Below, piece after piece: positions 1 to 5,885 of a stretch of DNA of 8,968 nt. This DNA is from Holosporales bacterium (GTDB taxonomy: Bacteria > Pseudomonadota > Alphaproteobacteria > RUG11792). The stretch spans positions 1-8,968 of the forward strand of contig JAITTR010000055.1 in the NCBI GenBank assembly GCA_031286725.1. Direction: 5' to 3'. Position 1 is the first letter of the stretch; each line of letters starts with the position of its first letter. The position numbers and the translations under genes are program-made. A model generated the notes under the pieces. That model saw nothing but the letters and a program-made list of their open reading frames with translations. It was not told where the DNA came from and did not search any database.

Positions 1-10
1 TTTTTGTCCC

Positions 11-442
11 CTAAAATTTTAGATAAATTTCACACAGTGGGCGGATATGGTACTTTTCAAGTATACCATATCCGCCCTGAAGATTTGTCAAGGTTCGCTT
101 CGCTCTCCACCTTGACAAATCGATGGTTGTATAAACTTTTAAGTTCCTTTGGAGTGAATTGTACCAATTTACTGCACTGTAGTTGGCAAGAAGCGCTCGG
201 ATGTCGCCTTGAGTATAATTTTTATTCCGTATGTTTCTCATATAAGCGGTTGCCAAGGGCTCCAATTTTCCAAAGGCATATTCCCATGCATGCGTATAAG
301 ACGGCTTTTGTTGCGCTCCGTTTGAAAATAAGCTCCGCCTGTCTATTGTTATTACAAGGTTTTCCAAGCCTTTATTCATATTTACGTAGATAAATGGGCT
401 ATCTTCTTTAGGCGAACGCTTCAGTTTAATAACACTGTTCAC
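11..442 (-). CDS. Doubtful hypothetical protein ORF reading through a repeat
   Basis: This is a 143-codon open frame with a GTG start, and I do not recognise its product. Composition over residues 1-107 is protein-like (mixed charged and aromatic residues, Trp at a plausible rate, no low-complexity runs), which favours this strand over the overlapping plus-strand frame at 4-393. From about residue 107 the frame enters the double-hairpin repeat at 39-122 and reads it in full, so the C-terminal 36 residues are repeat-encoded or come from the few bases beyond. No convincing ribosome binding site precedes the GTG; a GGTGG lies about 19 bases upstream, which is too far. It could be a gene fragment whose 3' end was replaced by the repeat, a gene that tolerates the insertion, or a chance frame. 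I see no signal peptide or membrane segment. Confidence 0.3.
   Translation of the reverse strand: MNSVIKLKRSPKEDSPFIYVNMNKGLENLVITIDRRSLFSNGAQQKPSYTHAWEYAFGKLEPLATAYMRNIRNKNYTQGDIRALLANYSAVNWYNSLQRNLKVYTTIDLSRWRAKRTLTNLQGGYGILEKYHIRPLCEIYLKF
39..122 (-). repeat. Double-hairpin repeat, copy A
   Basis: An element of about 84 bases made of two adjacent hairpins. The first pairs GGGCGGATATGGTA (39-52) perfectly with 64-77 across an 11-base loop. The second pairs GATTTGTCAAGGT (82-94) perfectly with 109-121 across a 14-base loop. The reverse complement of the whole unit recurs at 1809-1891 with about five differences, one being a single-base indel. Similarity stops sharply at both ends. The form resembles REP/BIME or Rickettsia palindromic elements, or a short MITE. 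I do not recognise the specific family. Confidence 0.85.
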
Positions 443-674
443 ATAGTACGTATGATAAATACCACCTAATCAGGTTTTCTTTAAAATGGAGCAATACATA
501 AAAGGGAAGGGTAGATGGACAAAAGAATACTTTACCGTAACAGTAGTAAAGTAAGGATTTTAAAATATCGGGGTTCTAACATTATGTTTTAATCTGCTTT
601 ACAAGCATTATTCGGTACTCGTAGCTTTAGCCGGGAGGGTATTTAGCTAATAATAGCAACTAAAATATATAAAA
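443..674. other. Stretch without recognisable gene
   Basis: About 230 bases between the doubtful ORF and the mucR terminator. The only start-to-stop frame I noted is a 22-residue one at 486-554 on the plus strand, with no adequate ribosome binding site. I found no tRNA-like cloverleaf and no gene remnant in the frames I examined. It may hold the promoter of the minus-strand ORF at 11-442, but no hexamer pair stands out. Confidence 0.5.
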
Positions 675-703
675 ATTCCTTGTTAGGCGGGGTAACAAGG
701 AAT
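660..703 (-). terminator. Rho-independent terminator of the mucR-like gene
   Basis: A perfect 11-base-pair stem, ATTCCTTGTTA (675-685) with TAACAAGGAAT (693-703), closes a 7-base loop. Read on the minus strand it begins 12 bases after the mucR stop codon and is followed by TTTTATATATTTTAG, the expected U-rich tail. On the plus strand the stem is followed by AAAAATGA, so it acts mainly for minus-strand transcription. Confidence 0.85.
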
Positions 704-715
704 AAAAATGATATT

Positions 716-1147
716 TTAAGCGACTTTTAAATTCTTTCTTTTTCCAGAACTGCCAAGACCTGTAGTCTTTGCAATATCGCTACGTCTTTTCGCGTAATCT
801 GGAGCTACGACAGGATAATCCGCAGGCAATCCCCATCTTTCTTTGTATTGCTCGATCGACATATTGTAAACGGTATTCAAATGTCTTTTCAGCATTTGCA
901 ATTTTTTCCCGTCTTCTAGACAAATAATATAATCGTTTTGAATTGAATCTTCAATTGCGACCGCAGGAGTTAAAGCTGGCCTACGACGCAAATTGTTTGC
1001 TTCTCGGCTAATTTCCGCGACGGCGGCGAATATCTTTTTAAGGGTTATGGAAAGGTCGTCAATCAAAACCTCGTGATTGGCTAAATAAGCGGAAGCTATT
1101 TCCGTCGTATAAGCCATCACTTCTTGCGACGTTAAATTCTCGGACAT
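716..1147 (-). CDS. mucR: Ros/MucR-family transcriptional regulator
   Basis: A 143-residue protein of normal family length. Family members are H-NS-like DNA-binding regulators that silence AT-rich and virulence, exopolysaccharide or cell-cycle genes and often repress themselves. The N-terminal half (about residues 5-60) is the helical oligomerisation region. The conserved core is NDYIICLEDGKKLQMLKRHL (71-90), then YNMSIEQYKERWGLPADYP (94-112), VAPDYAKRRS and a basic tail. The zinc-finger ligands are degenerate: Cys76 is present, the second position is Asp79 (CxxD, where Ros has CxxC), His89 is kept, and the last His is replaced by Tyr94/Asn95. CxxD forms occur in described MucR relatives that fold without zinc, so this need not mean loss of function. 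The ATG is preceded by GGAG (minus strand, 1154-1157) at 6 bases. It is monocistronic, with its own terminator, and divergent from the small ORF at 1503. The family call is firm; the regulon is unknown. Confidence 0.93.
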   Translation of the reverse strand: MSENLTSQEVMAYTTEIASAYLANHEVLIDDLSITLKKIFAAVAEISREANNLRRRPALTPAVAIEDSIQNDYIICLEDGKKLQMLKRHLNTVYNMSIEQYKERWGLPADYPVVAPDYAKRRSDIAKTTGLGSSGKRKNLKVA

Positions 1148-1192
1148 TAATTTCTCCGTATCTTAAAATTAAAATGAACATACTAAATTTTT

Positions 1193-1221
1193 ATTATACT
1201 TTCCATTTTAATGCAACAAAA
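1193..1221 (-). promoter_or_regulatory. Candidate mucR promoter
   Basis: On the minus strand a perfect TATAAT (1193-1198) lies about 45 bases upstream of the mucR ATG. The -35 region is poor: the nearest candidates within TTTTTGTTG (1214-1222) are TTTTGT at 17 bases or TTGTTG at 15. The call rests mainly on the -10. AT-rich DNA rich in T-A steps here would also suit MucR autoregulation, which is inferred from the family. Confidence 0.5.
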
Positions 1222-1419
1222 ATTTATACAATAATGATCTTTTTGTTATTGCGTTGCAAATAAATGACAATATAACTCGTTAATATTGGGCATTTATATT
1301 GAGAAGCAATAAAAATTCGAATATTATCCTTTTTATATAAAGTTCTTCTTAGAAAATCTTTAATTAAGATATACTATCGCTTTTACGTATGTTTTCATTT
1401 TAAGTTGTTCGTTATGATT

Positions 1420-1435
1420 TTAACTATTTGTTAAC
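1420..1435 (+). promoter_or_regulatory. CtrA-like box (TTAA-N7-TTAAC)
   Basis: TTAACTATTTGTTAAC matches the full CtrA consensus TTAA-N7-TTAAC and lies 67 bases upstream of the ATG at 1503. CtrA is the cell-cycle response regulator of many Alphaproteobacteria. In DNA this AT-rich a chance TTAA-N7-TTAA is not rare, so this is a candidate only. Confidence 0.3.
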
Positions 1436-1502
1436 TTTTTTCTTGATTAATCGTTAATAATGTAAGATCATTAATATAGAAAAGCGTTTCGTTAATTGTT
1501 TT

Positions 1503-1709
1503 ATGGCTTTTTATTCAATTGGAAGAAATGAAATACTGTTATTGCTTGAAAAAGAACATCAGTTGAAAAGTAAAATAAAAACTGAAGTTGATTCTCCCGG
1601 GGTAGTTAGTAATTTTCAGACTATTTTGATGAAAAAAGAACTTGAAAAAATTCACACGAAATTGAAAATTTTAGGATATCGATCGTCTGACGACGGAGAC
1701 GTTGCATAA
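1503..1709 (+). CDS. Small hypothetical protein, probable helical/coiled coil
   Basis: A 68-residue frame starting at ATG and ending in TAA; I do not recognise the product. The sequence is amphipathic and charged. A Leu-rich, Lys/Glu-rich segment runs over about residues 9-30 (EILLLLEKEHQLKSKIK), followed by a break with Pro-Gly. A second Lys/Glu-rich helix covers about 41-58 (LMKKELEKIHTKLKIL), and the tail is acidic (SSDDGDVA). This suggests a two-helix or coiled-coil small protein, with no signal peptide or membrane span. No good Shine-Dalgarno precedes the ATG, which weakens the call. It is divergent from mucR and downstream of the CtrA-like box. It could be a small regulator or a chance frame; protein-like composition makes a real gene slightly more likely. 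Confidence 0.5.
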   Translation: MAFYSIGRNEILLLLEKEHQLKSKIKTEVDSPGVVSNFQTILMKKELEKIHTKLKILGYRSSDDGDVA

Positions 1710-1808
1710 ATTTATTATATAAGTAAGCATATGGGAGGAAAACGGCTCGAAGACAGCTTATAAACTCATCGAGTTTCTATTTGGAGCGAAAAATAAAGAT
1801 TAATGAAG

Positions 1809-1891
1809 CGATTTGTCAAGGTGGAGAGCGAAGCGGACCTTGACAAATCTTCAGGGCGGATATGGTATAATTGAGAATACCGTATCCGCCC
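1809..1891 (+). repeat. Double-hairpin repeat, copy B
   Basis: Second copy of the element at 39-122, in inverted orientation. The hairpin with arms GATTTGTCAAGGT (1810-1822) and 1837-1849 has a 14-base loop. The hairpin with arms GGGCGGATATGGTA (1854-1867) and 1878-1891 has a 10-base loop and one G-T pair. The copy contains TTGACA (1840-1845) and TATAAT (1866-1871) on the plus strand, 20 bases apart. It ends about 80 bases upstream of the lysK ATG, just before the predicted lysK promoter. Neither hairpin is followed by a T run, so neither is a standard terminator. Confidence 0.85.
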
Positions 1892-1910
1892 CCGCGTATT
1901 CAAAGATAGA

Positions 1911-1938
1911 TTGTTAAAATTTAGAAAAACGTTATAAT
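1911..1938 (+). promoter_or_regulatory. Predicted promoter of the lysK-nrdD operon
   Basis: TTGTTA (1911-1916), a 16-base spacer and a perfect TATAAT (1933-1938) place a start site near 1945, giving a leader of about 28 bases before the lysK ATG. A weak ribosome binding site, AAAGG (1956-1960), lies 12 bases before that ATG. I saw no FNR-type dyad around the promoter. Confidence 0.6.
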
Positions 1939-1972
1939 CAAATTATCTTAATCAAAAAGGTTTAATTGCTTT

Positions 1973-3553
1973 ATGCTCTCGAGAGAATGTTTTACTAACT
2001 CCAAATCTTGGCCTTTTGAAGAGGCTAAGAAGATAATTTCCAGGCTAAACAATAAAGAAGAAACTCGCAAGGATACCGTTTTGTTACAAACGGGTTACGG
2101 ACCTTCCGGACTTCCTCATATAGGCACTTTTGGAGAAGTGTTAAGAACGACTATTGTTATGAATGCTTTTAAACTTTTGACTGGAATATCGGCTAAAATC
2201 TTCGTGTTTTCAGACGATATGGACGGGCTTAGAAAAGTCCCGACTAATGTTCCCAATCAAGAAATTCTTCAGAAAAATTTAGAAAAACCTCTAACTTCAG
2301 TCCCGGATCCTTTTGGCAAGTACGAAAGTTTTGCTCATCACAATAACGCAATGCTTAGAAGGTTTCTTGATTCGTTCAATTTTGAATATGAATTTAAAAG
2401 CTCGACGGAATTATATAAATCAGGAGCGTTTAACGAAAGCTTATATAAGATTTTGGAACATTATGATGAAATTATGAATATCATGCTTCCGTCTCTTCGA
2501 GAGGAAAGACAGAAGACATATAGTCCATTTTTACCTATTTGTTCAAGAACTGGAAAAGTTTTGCAAGTTCCTATCAAGAAAATAAGCCTAGACGACAAAT
2601 CCATAATCTATAAAGATCCGGAAACAAATGAACTCATTGAAGTTTCCGTGTTAAATGGAAACTGTAAATTGCAATGGAAAGCCGATTGGGGAATGAGATG
2701 GGCTGCTTTGGGTATAGATTATGAAATGAACGGAAAGGATCTTATAGATTCATTTAAATTATCTTCGAAAATCTGCGAGACAATAGGGGAGCTGCCTCCA
2801 GAGAATTTAACTTATGAGCTATTTTTAGACAACGAAGGAAGGAAGATTTCGAAATCAAAAGGAAACGGACTTTCCATGGAGGATTGGCTAAAATATGCCC
2901 CGGCGGAAAGTTTGTCTTATTATATGTTTCAATCTCCCAAAAGAGCGAAAAAGCTATATTTTGACGTAATTCCAAACGCTATGGACGAATATATAGATTC
3001 TTTAGAGAAATATCAAACGGAACCAAAAGAAAAACAAATAGACAATCCCGTTTTTCATATTCATAATGGAGCTCCGCCACATTACGAATGGCGCTTGAAA
3101 TTCTCCGTAATGTTAAATTTAGTTCAGGCTTGCAGCTGTTCAGACGAAGAAGTTCTAATGAGCTTCGCTAAAAAATACGTAGGACGAAACTGTTCGAAAA
3201 ATACTTTGGAATTCATCCGAAAAATGGCAAGATTTGCGATTTCTTATTACAACGATTTTATTGCTGAGACGAGAATTCCTGCGGTTCCAAACGAAAAACA
3301 AAAATCGGAATTGCGGGAGTTAAAAAACGTTCTTTTAAAAACAAATGAAAACTCAACTCCCGAGGATCTACAAACAATTGTTTTCGAAGTCGGAAAACAA
3401 TTTTATGCAGCAAATTTGAGGGAATGGTTTAAACTTTTGTACAGCGTTTTTTTCGGAACGGACAACGGACCAAAGATGGGCTCTTTTATTTCGTTATACG
3501 GAATTGAAAATATGGTTAATTTAATTGATGAAAGGATAAGCGATGACAGATAA
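1973..3553 (+). CDS. lysK: Lysyl-tRNA synthetase, class I
   Basis: A 526-residue class I lysyl-tRNA synthetase that charges tRNA-Lys with lysine in the cytoplasm using ATP. The length is normal for the family. The Rossmann-fold signature HIGT is at 49-52 within GYGPSGLPHIGTFGE, and the second ATP-binding signature KISKS (KMSKS class) is at 291-295 in EGRKISKSKGNG. Family blocks FSDDMDGLRKVP and WKADWGMRWAALGIDYEMNGKD lie between them. The remaining C-terminal part is helical and would form the anticodon-binding region. Class I LysRS is the usual form in Archaea and many Alphaproteobacteria and is unrelated to class II LysS. The ATG follows a perfect TATAAT promoter and a weak AAAGG site. It is the first gene of an operon: its last 11 bases overlap the nrdD start. 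No missing catalytic motifs were seen. Confidence 0.97.
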   Translation: MLSRECFTNSKSWPFEEAKKIISRLNNKEETRKDTVLLQTGYGPSGLPHIGTFGEVLRTTIVMNAFKLLTGISAKIFVFSDDMDGLRKVPTNVPNQEILQKNLEKPLTSVPDPFGKYESFAHHNNAMLRRFLDSFNFEYEFKSSTELYKSGAFNESLYKILEHYDEIMNIMLPSLREERQKTYSPFLPICSRTGKVLQVPIKKISLDDKSIIYKDPETNELIEVSVLNGNCKLQWKADWGMRWAALGIDYEMNGKDLIDSFKLSSKICETIGELPPENLTYELFLDNEGRKISKSKGNGLSMEDWLKYAPAESLSYYMFQSPKRAKKLYFDVIPNAMDEYIDSLEKYQTEPKEKQIDNPVFHIHNGAPPHYEWRLKFSVMLNLVQACSCSDEEVLMSFAKKYVGRNCSKNTLEFIRKMARFAISYYNDFIAETRIPAVPNEKQKSELRELKNVLLKTNENSTPEDLQTIVFEVGKQFYAANLREWFKLLYSVFFGTDNGPKMGSFISLYGIENMVNLIDERISDDR

Positions 3554-5561
3554 TTCTAATTTTCTCAATACTTTAAAATTCGTAATAAAACGCGACGGGT
3601 CGTTTGTTCCGTTTGATATTGAAAAAATATTAAAAGCCATAGCTGCCGCCGGCGAATCTACGGAGGAGTTTGAAATGTCCGAAGCTAAGCTCTTGGCTCA
3701 TGACGTTGCCTCAATCCTCGCCGATGAATATTCAAAATCAACTCCGTCGATTGAGGATATTCAAGACATAGTTGAAAAAGTTTTGATTGAAAACCATCAT
3801 GTAAAAACGGTAAAAGCTTATATACTATATAGAGAACACCACACGAAATTAAGGATTGAGAATCGATCTTCAGTTAACGCAGTCTCTTCCGTTGATGAAT
3901 ATATAAACCAAATAGATTGGAGAGTAAAAGCGAACGCTAATCTTGGATATTCGTTGGGAGGACTTATATTAAATCTTTCCGGGAAAGTCATCGCTAATTA
4001 TTGGCTGAATAGAATTTACACCTCCAAAATAGCCGACGCCCATATTAACGGGTTTATACATATTCACGATTTAGATATACTGAGCGGATATTGCGCGGGT
4101 TGGTCTTTGAGAACTCTTTTGCAAGAAGGATTTAATGGAGTCTCTGGCAAATCAGAGGCGTCTCCGGCAAAGCATTTGTCCACGGCATTTTCTCAGGTCG
4201 TAAATTTTTTAGGAACTCTTCAAAATGAATGGGCGGGAGCTCAGGCTTTTAGTTCTTTTGACACATATATGGCTCCTTTTATTAGAAAAGACAATCTTAG
4301 TTATGCCGAAGTTTGTCAAGAGATGCAGTCATTTGTCTACAATTTAAACGTTCCGACAAGGTGGGGGACACAAACTCCGTTTACTAACTTAACTTTCGAT
4401 TGGACTTGTCCTGACGATTTAAAACCTCAAATTCCAATTATAGGCGGAGAAGAAATGAAATTTGCCTTTGGGGATCTTCAAAAGGAAATGAATATGATCA
4501 ACAAGGCCTATATCGAGGTTATGACTAAGGGAGACGCTAAAGGGCGAGTATTTACTTTTCCAATTCCTACTTATAATATTTCAAAAGATTTTAATTGGGA
4601 GGGCGAAAACGTTGATATTTTGTTCGAGATGACGGCCAAGTATGGTATTCCGTATTTCCAAAATTTTATTAATTCCGACTTAAGTCCCAGTATGATAAGA
4701 TCTATGTGCTGCAGATTGCAGTTGGATCTAAGAGAACTTCTAAAAAGAGGCAATAGTCTTTTTGGTTCTGCGGAACAGACAGGCTCTATTGGAGTTGTTA
4801 CGATAAACTGCGCGAGGCTAGGATACCTGCACAAAGGAGACGAAGTCGGATTATTGTCCCATGTTGACGATCTTATGAACACTGCGAAAAAAAGTTTGGA
4901 GATAAAAAGAAAATTCGTTGCAAGATTAATGGATGAGGGTTTGTACCCATTTACTAGAAGATATTTAGGAACGTTTAAAAATCACTTTTCAACAATTGGT
5001 TGCAATGGAATGAACGAGATGATAAGGAATTTCTTTAGCGATCAAGAAGACATAGCGACAGAAAAAGGAAAGAATTTAGCGCTAAAAACTCTTGACCATA
5101 TGAGAGAGAAATTGGTAGAATTTCAAGTAGAGACTGGGCATTTATATAATCTGGAAGCGACTCCAGCGGAGGGCTGTATGTATAGATTTGCAAGAGAAGA
5201 CGCTAAAAGATATCCAGACATAATTCAAGCGGGTCCTAAAGAAGCTTCGTATTATACGAATTCTTCCCAATTGCCGGCGAATTATACGGACGATTTATTT
5301 GAGGCCTTGGATCATCAGGAAGTTTTACAAAGAAAGTATACGGGAGGAACCGTTGTGCATTTGTATATGGGAGAAAGAATTTCGAATTATTCCGTGTGTA
5401 AGAATTTGGTAAAAAAAGTCTTGACAAAATACAAAATACCATATATTACTATTACGCCGACTTTTTCGATATGCCCAAAGCATGGTTATTTAAAAGGCGA
5501 GCATAAATATTGTCCTATGTGTGACAAGGAGCTTGTAAGTAAAAAGTGTAAATGTGATTAA
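3543..5561 (+). CDS. nrdD: Anaerobic ribonucleoside-triphosphate reductase, catalytic chain lacking the glycyl-radical segment
   Basis: Class III ribonucleotide reductase, which makes deoxyribonucleotides from ribonucleoside triphosphates without oxygen. The 672-residue chain begins with an ATP-cone allosteric domain (about 10-100, from KFVIKRDGSFVPFDIEKILKAI). The ten-stranded barrel follows, with Cys184 (SGYCAGWSL), the SMCCR block (Cys389/Cys390, candidate thiyl-radical position) and LEATPAEGCMYRFARED. The end is a zinc ribbon (Cys644, Cys657, Cys660, then Cys669 and Cys671). In typical NrdD a glycyl-radical segment with an RVxGY motif follows the zinc site in the same chain; here the chain stops at KCKCD and that segment is a separate ORF 19 bases downstream. 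The start is set by AAAGGA (3531-3536), 6 bases before the ATG. It overlaps lysK by 11 bases, suggesting translational coupling. The activase NrdG is required by the family and is not in the window. Confidence 0.95.
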   Translation: MTDNSNFLNTLKFVIKRDGSFVPFDIEKILKAIAAAGESTEEFEMSEAKLLAHDVASILADEYSKSTPSIEDIQDIVEKVLIENHHVKTVKAYILYREHHTKLRIENRSSVNAVSSVDEYINQIDWRVKANANLGYSLGGLILNLSGKVIANYWLNRIYTSKIADAHINGFIHIHDLDILSGYCAGWSLRTLLQEGFNGVSGKSEASPAKHLSTAFSQVVNFLGTLQNEWAGAQAFSSFDTYMAPFIRKDNLSYAEVCQEMQSFVYNLNVPTRWGTQTPFTNLTFDWTCPDDLKPQIPIIGGEEMKFAFGDLQKEMNMINKAYIEVMTKGDAKGRVFTFPIPTYNISKDFNWEGENVDILFEMTAKYGIPYFQNFINSDLSPSMIRSMCCRLQLDLRELLKRGNSLFGSAEQTGSIGVVTINCARLGYLHKGDEVGLLSHVDDLMNTAKKSLEIKRKFVARLMDEGLYPFTRRYLGTFKNHFSTIGCNGMNEMIRNFFSDQEDIATEKGKNLALKTLDHMREKLVEFQVETGHLYNLEATPAEGCMYRFAREDAKRYPDIIQAGPKEASYYTNSSQLPANYTDDLFEALDHQEVLQRKYTGGTVVHLYMGERISNYSVCKNLVKKVLTKYKIPYITITPTFSICPKHGYLKGEHKYCPMCDKELVSKKCKCD

Positions 5562-5580
5562 TTTTTGAAAGGAGCGCATC

Positions 5581-5754
5581 ATGGAAAATGAAAAATTAGA
5601 GTTAAAAAACGAGGAAAGAACAATCTGCGAAGTATGGACGAGAGTAATGGGCTACTACAGGCCTGTTTCTGCTTTCAATAAAGGAAAACAAAGCGAATAT
5701 TCCGATAGAACTTGTTTTTGCGAAAACAGCGCTTGCGAGAATATAAAAAAGTAA
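5581..5754 (+). CDS. Separate glycyl-radical peptide of the class III ribonucleotide reductase
   Basis: A 57-residue ORF, ATG to TAA, with a strong AAAGGAG (5568-5574) 6 bases upstream. The core ERTICEVWTRVMGYYRPVSA (12-31) and FNKGKQSEYSDR matches the C-terminal glycyl-radical segment of NrdD. RVMGY (21-25) is the RVxGY motif, so Gly24 is the expected radical carrier, installed by the radical-SAM activase NrdG. The main NrdD chain lacks this motif, so I infer that the peptide docks on that chain to complete the active enzyme. It resembles YfiD/GrcA, which supplies a glycyl-radical domain to pyruvate formate-lyase. The ORF is in a different frame from nrdD and has its own start signals, so it is not a frameshift artefact. 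The tail is Cys-rich (CFCENSAC, Cys45, 47, 52), of unknown role. I believe short NRDD-family proteins of this type exist in other Alphaproteobacteria, but could not check. The motif is firm; the two-chain assembly is inferred. Confidence 0.88.
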   Translation: MENEKLELKNEERTICEVWTRVMGYYRPVSAFNKGKQSEYSDRTCFCENSACENIKK

Positions 5755-5792
5755 ATTCAATATTTAATTGTTCTTAATAATTTCTTAAACGC

Positions 5793-5818
5793 CGGCTTGC
5801 GAACTTCCCTCCAAGCCG
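5793..5818 (+). terminator. Possible operon terminator after the nrdD segment
   Basis: CGGCTTG (5793-5799) pairs perfectly with CAAGCCG (5812-5818) around a 12-base loop, 38 bases after the last stop codon of the operon. It is followed by ACGCTTTCTCTT, which is pyrimidine-rich but not a clean T run. The position between the operon and the typA promoter favours a terminator role, probably a weak one. Confidence 0.45.
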
Positions 5819-5828
5819 ACGCTTTCTC

Positions 5829-5858
5829 TTGACTCCTTACTTGATTTCGCGCTAATAT
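5829..5858 (+). promoter_or_regulatory. Predicted typA promoter
   Basis: TTGACT (5829-5834), an 18-base spacer and TAATAT (5853-5858) predict a start near 5865 and a leader of about 20 bases. GGAGGG (5872-5877) then sits 8 bases before the TTG start at 5886. Promoter and ribosome binding site are both close to consensus and support independent transcription of typA. Confidence 0.65.
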
Positions 5859-5885
5859 AAATAAGCTGGGCGGAGGGTTTTTAAT

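Larger units (their letters stand above)
1148..1502. other. Very AT-rich intergenic region between divergent genes
   Basis: A 355-base gap between mucR (minus) and the small ORF at 1503 (plus), markedly poorer in G+C than its surroundings. It contains the mucR promoter candidate, a TATACT -10-like hexamer at 1370-1375 on the plus strand, and TTAACTATTTGTTAAC at 1420-1435. I see no coding frame, no DnaA-box cluster and no long hairpin. The composition would suit a binding zone for an H-NS-like protein such as MucR. Confidence 0.6.

Noticed and set aside
4..393. Plus-strand 129-codon ORF at the window start
   Set aside because: It lies opposite the minus-strand frame at 11-442, reads through the same repeat, is rich in Leu/Cys/Ser in the way antisense frames often are, and has no ribosome binding site.
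486..554. A 22-residue plus-strand ORF
   Set aside because: No adequate ribosome binding site, no recognisable motif, and short enough to be chance.
1148..1502. Replication origin in the AT-rich region
   Set aside because: No cluster of DnaA boxes was seen; low G+C alone is not evidence.
1762..1776. Terminator hairpin AAACTC/GAGTTT after the small ORF
   Set aside because: Only six mostly A/T pairs with a three-base loop and no T run.
36..1891. CRISPR array
   Set aside because: The repeats occur only twice, 1.7 kb apart and in opposite orientation, with no regular spacers and no cas genes.
5559..5581. nrdD and the glycyl-radical ORF as one gene broken by a frameshift
   Set aside because: The second ORF has its own AAAGGAG and ATG at ideal spacing, the upstream frame ends cleanly after the zinc ribbon, and both ends look designed rather than broken.
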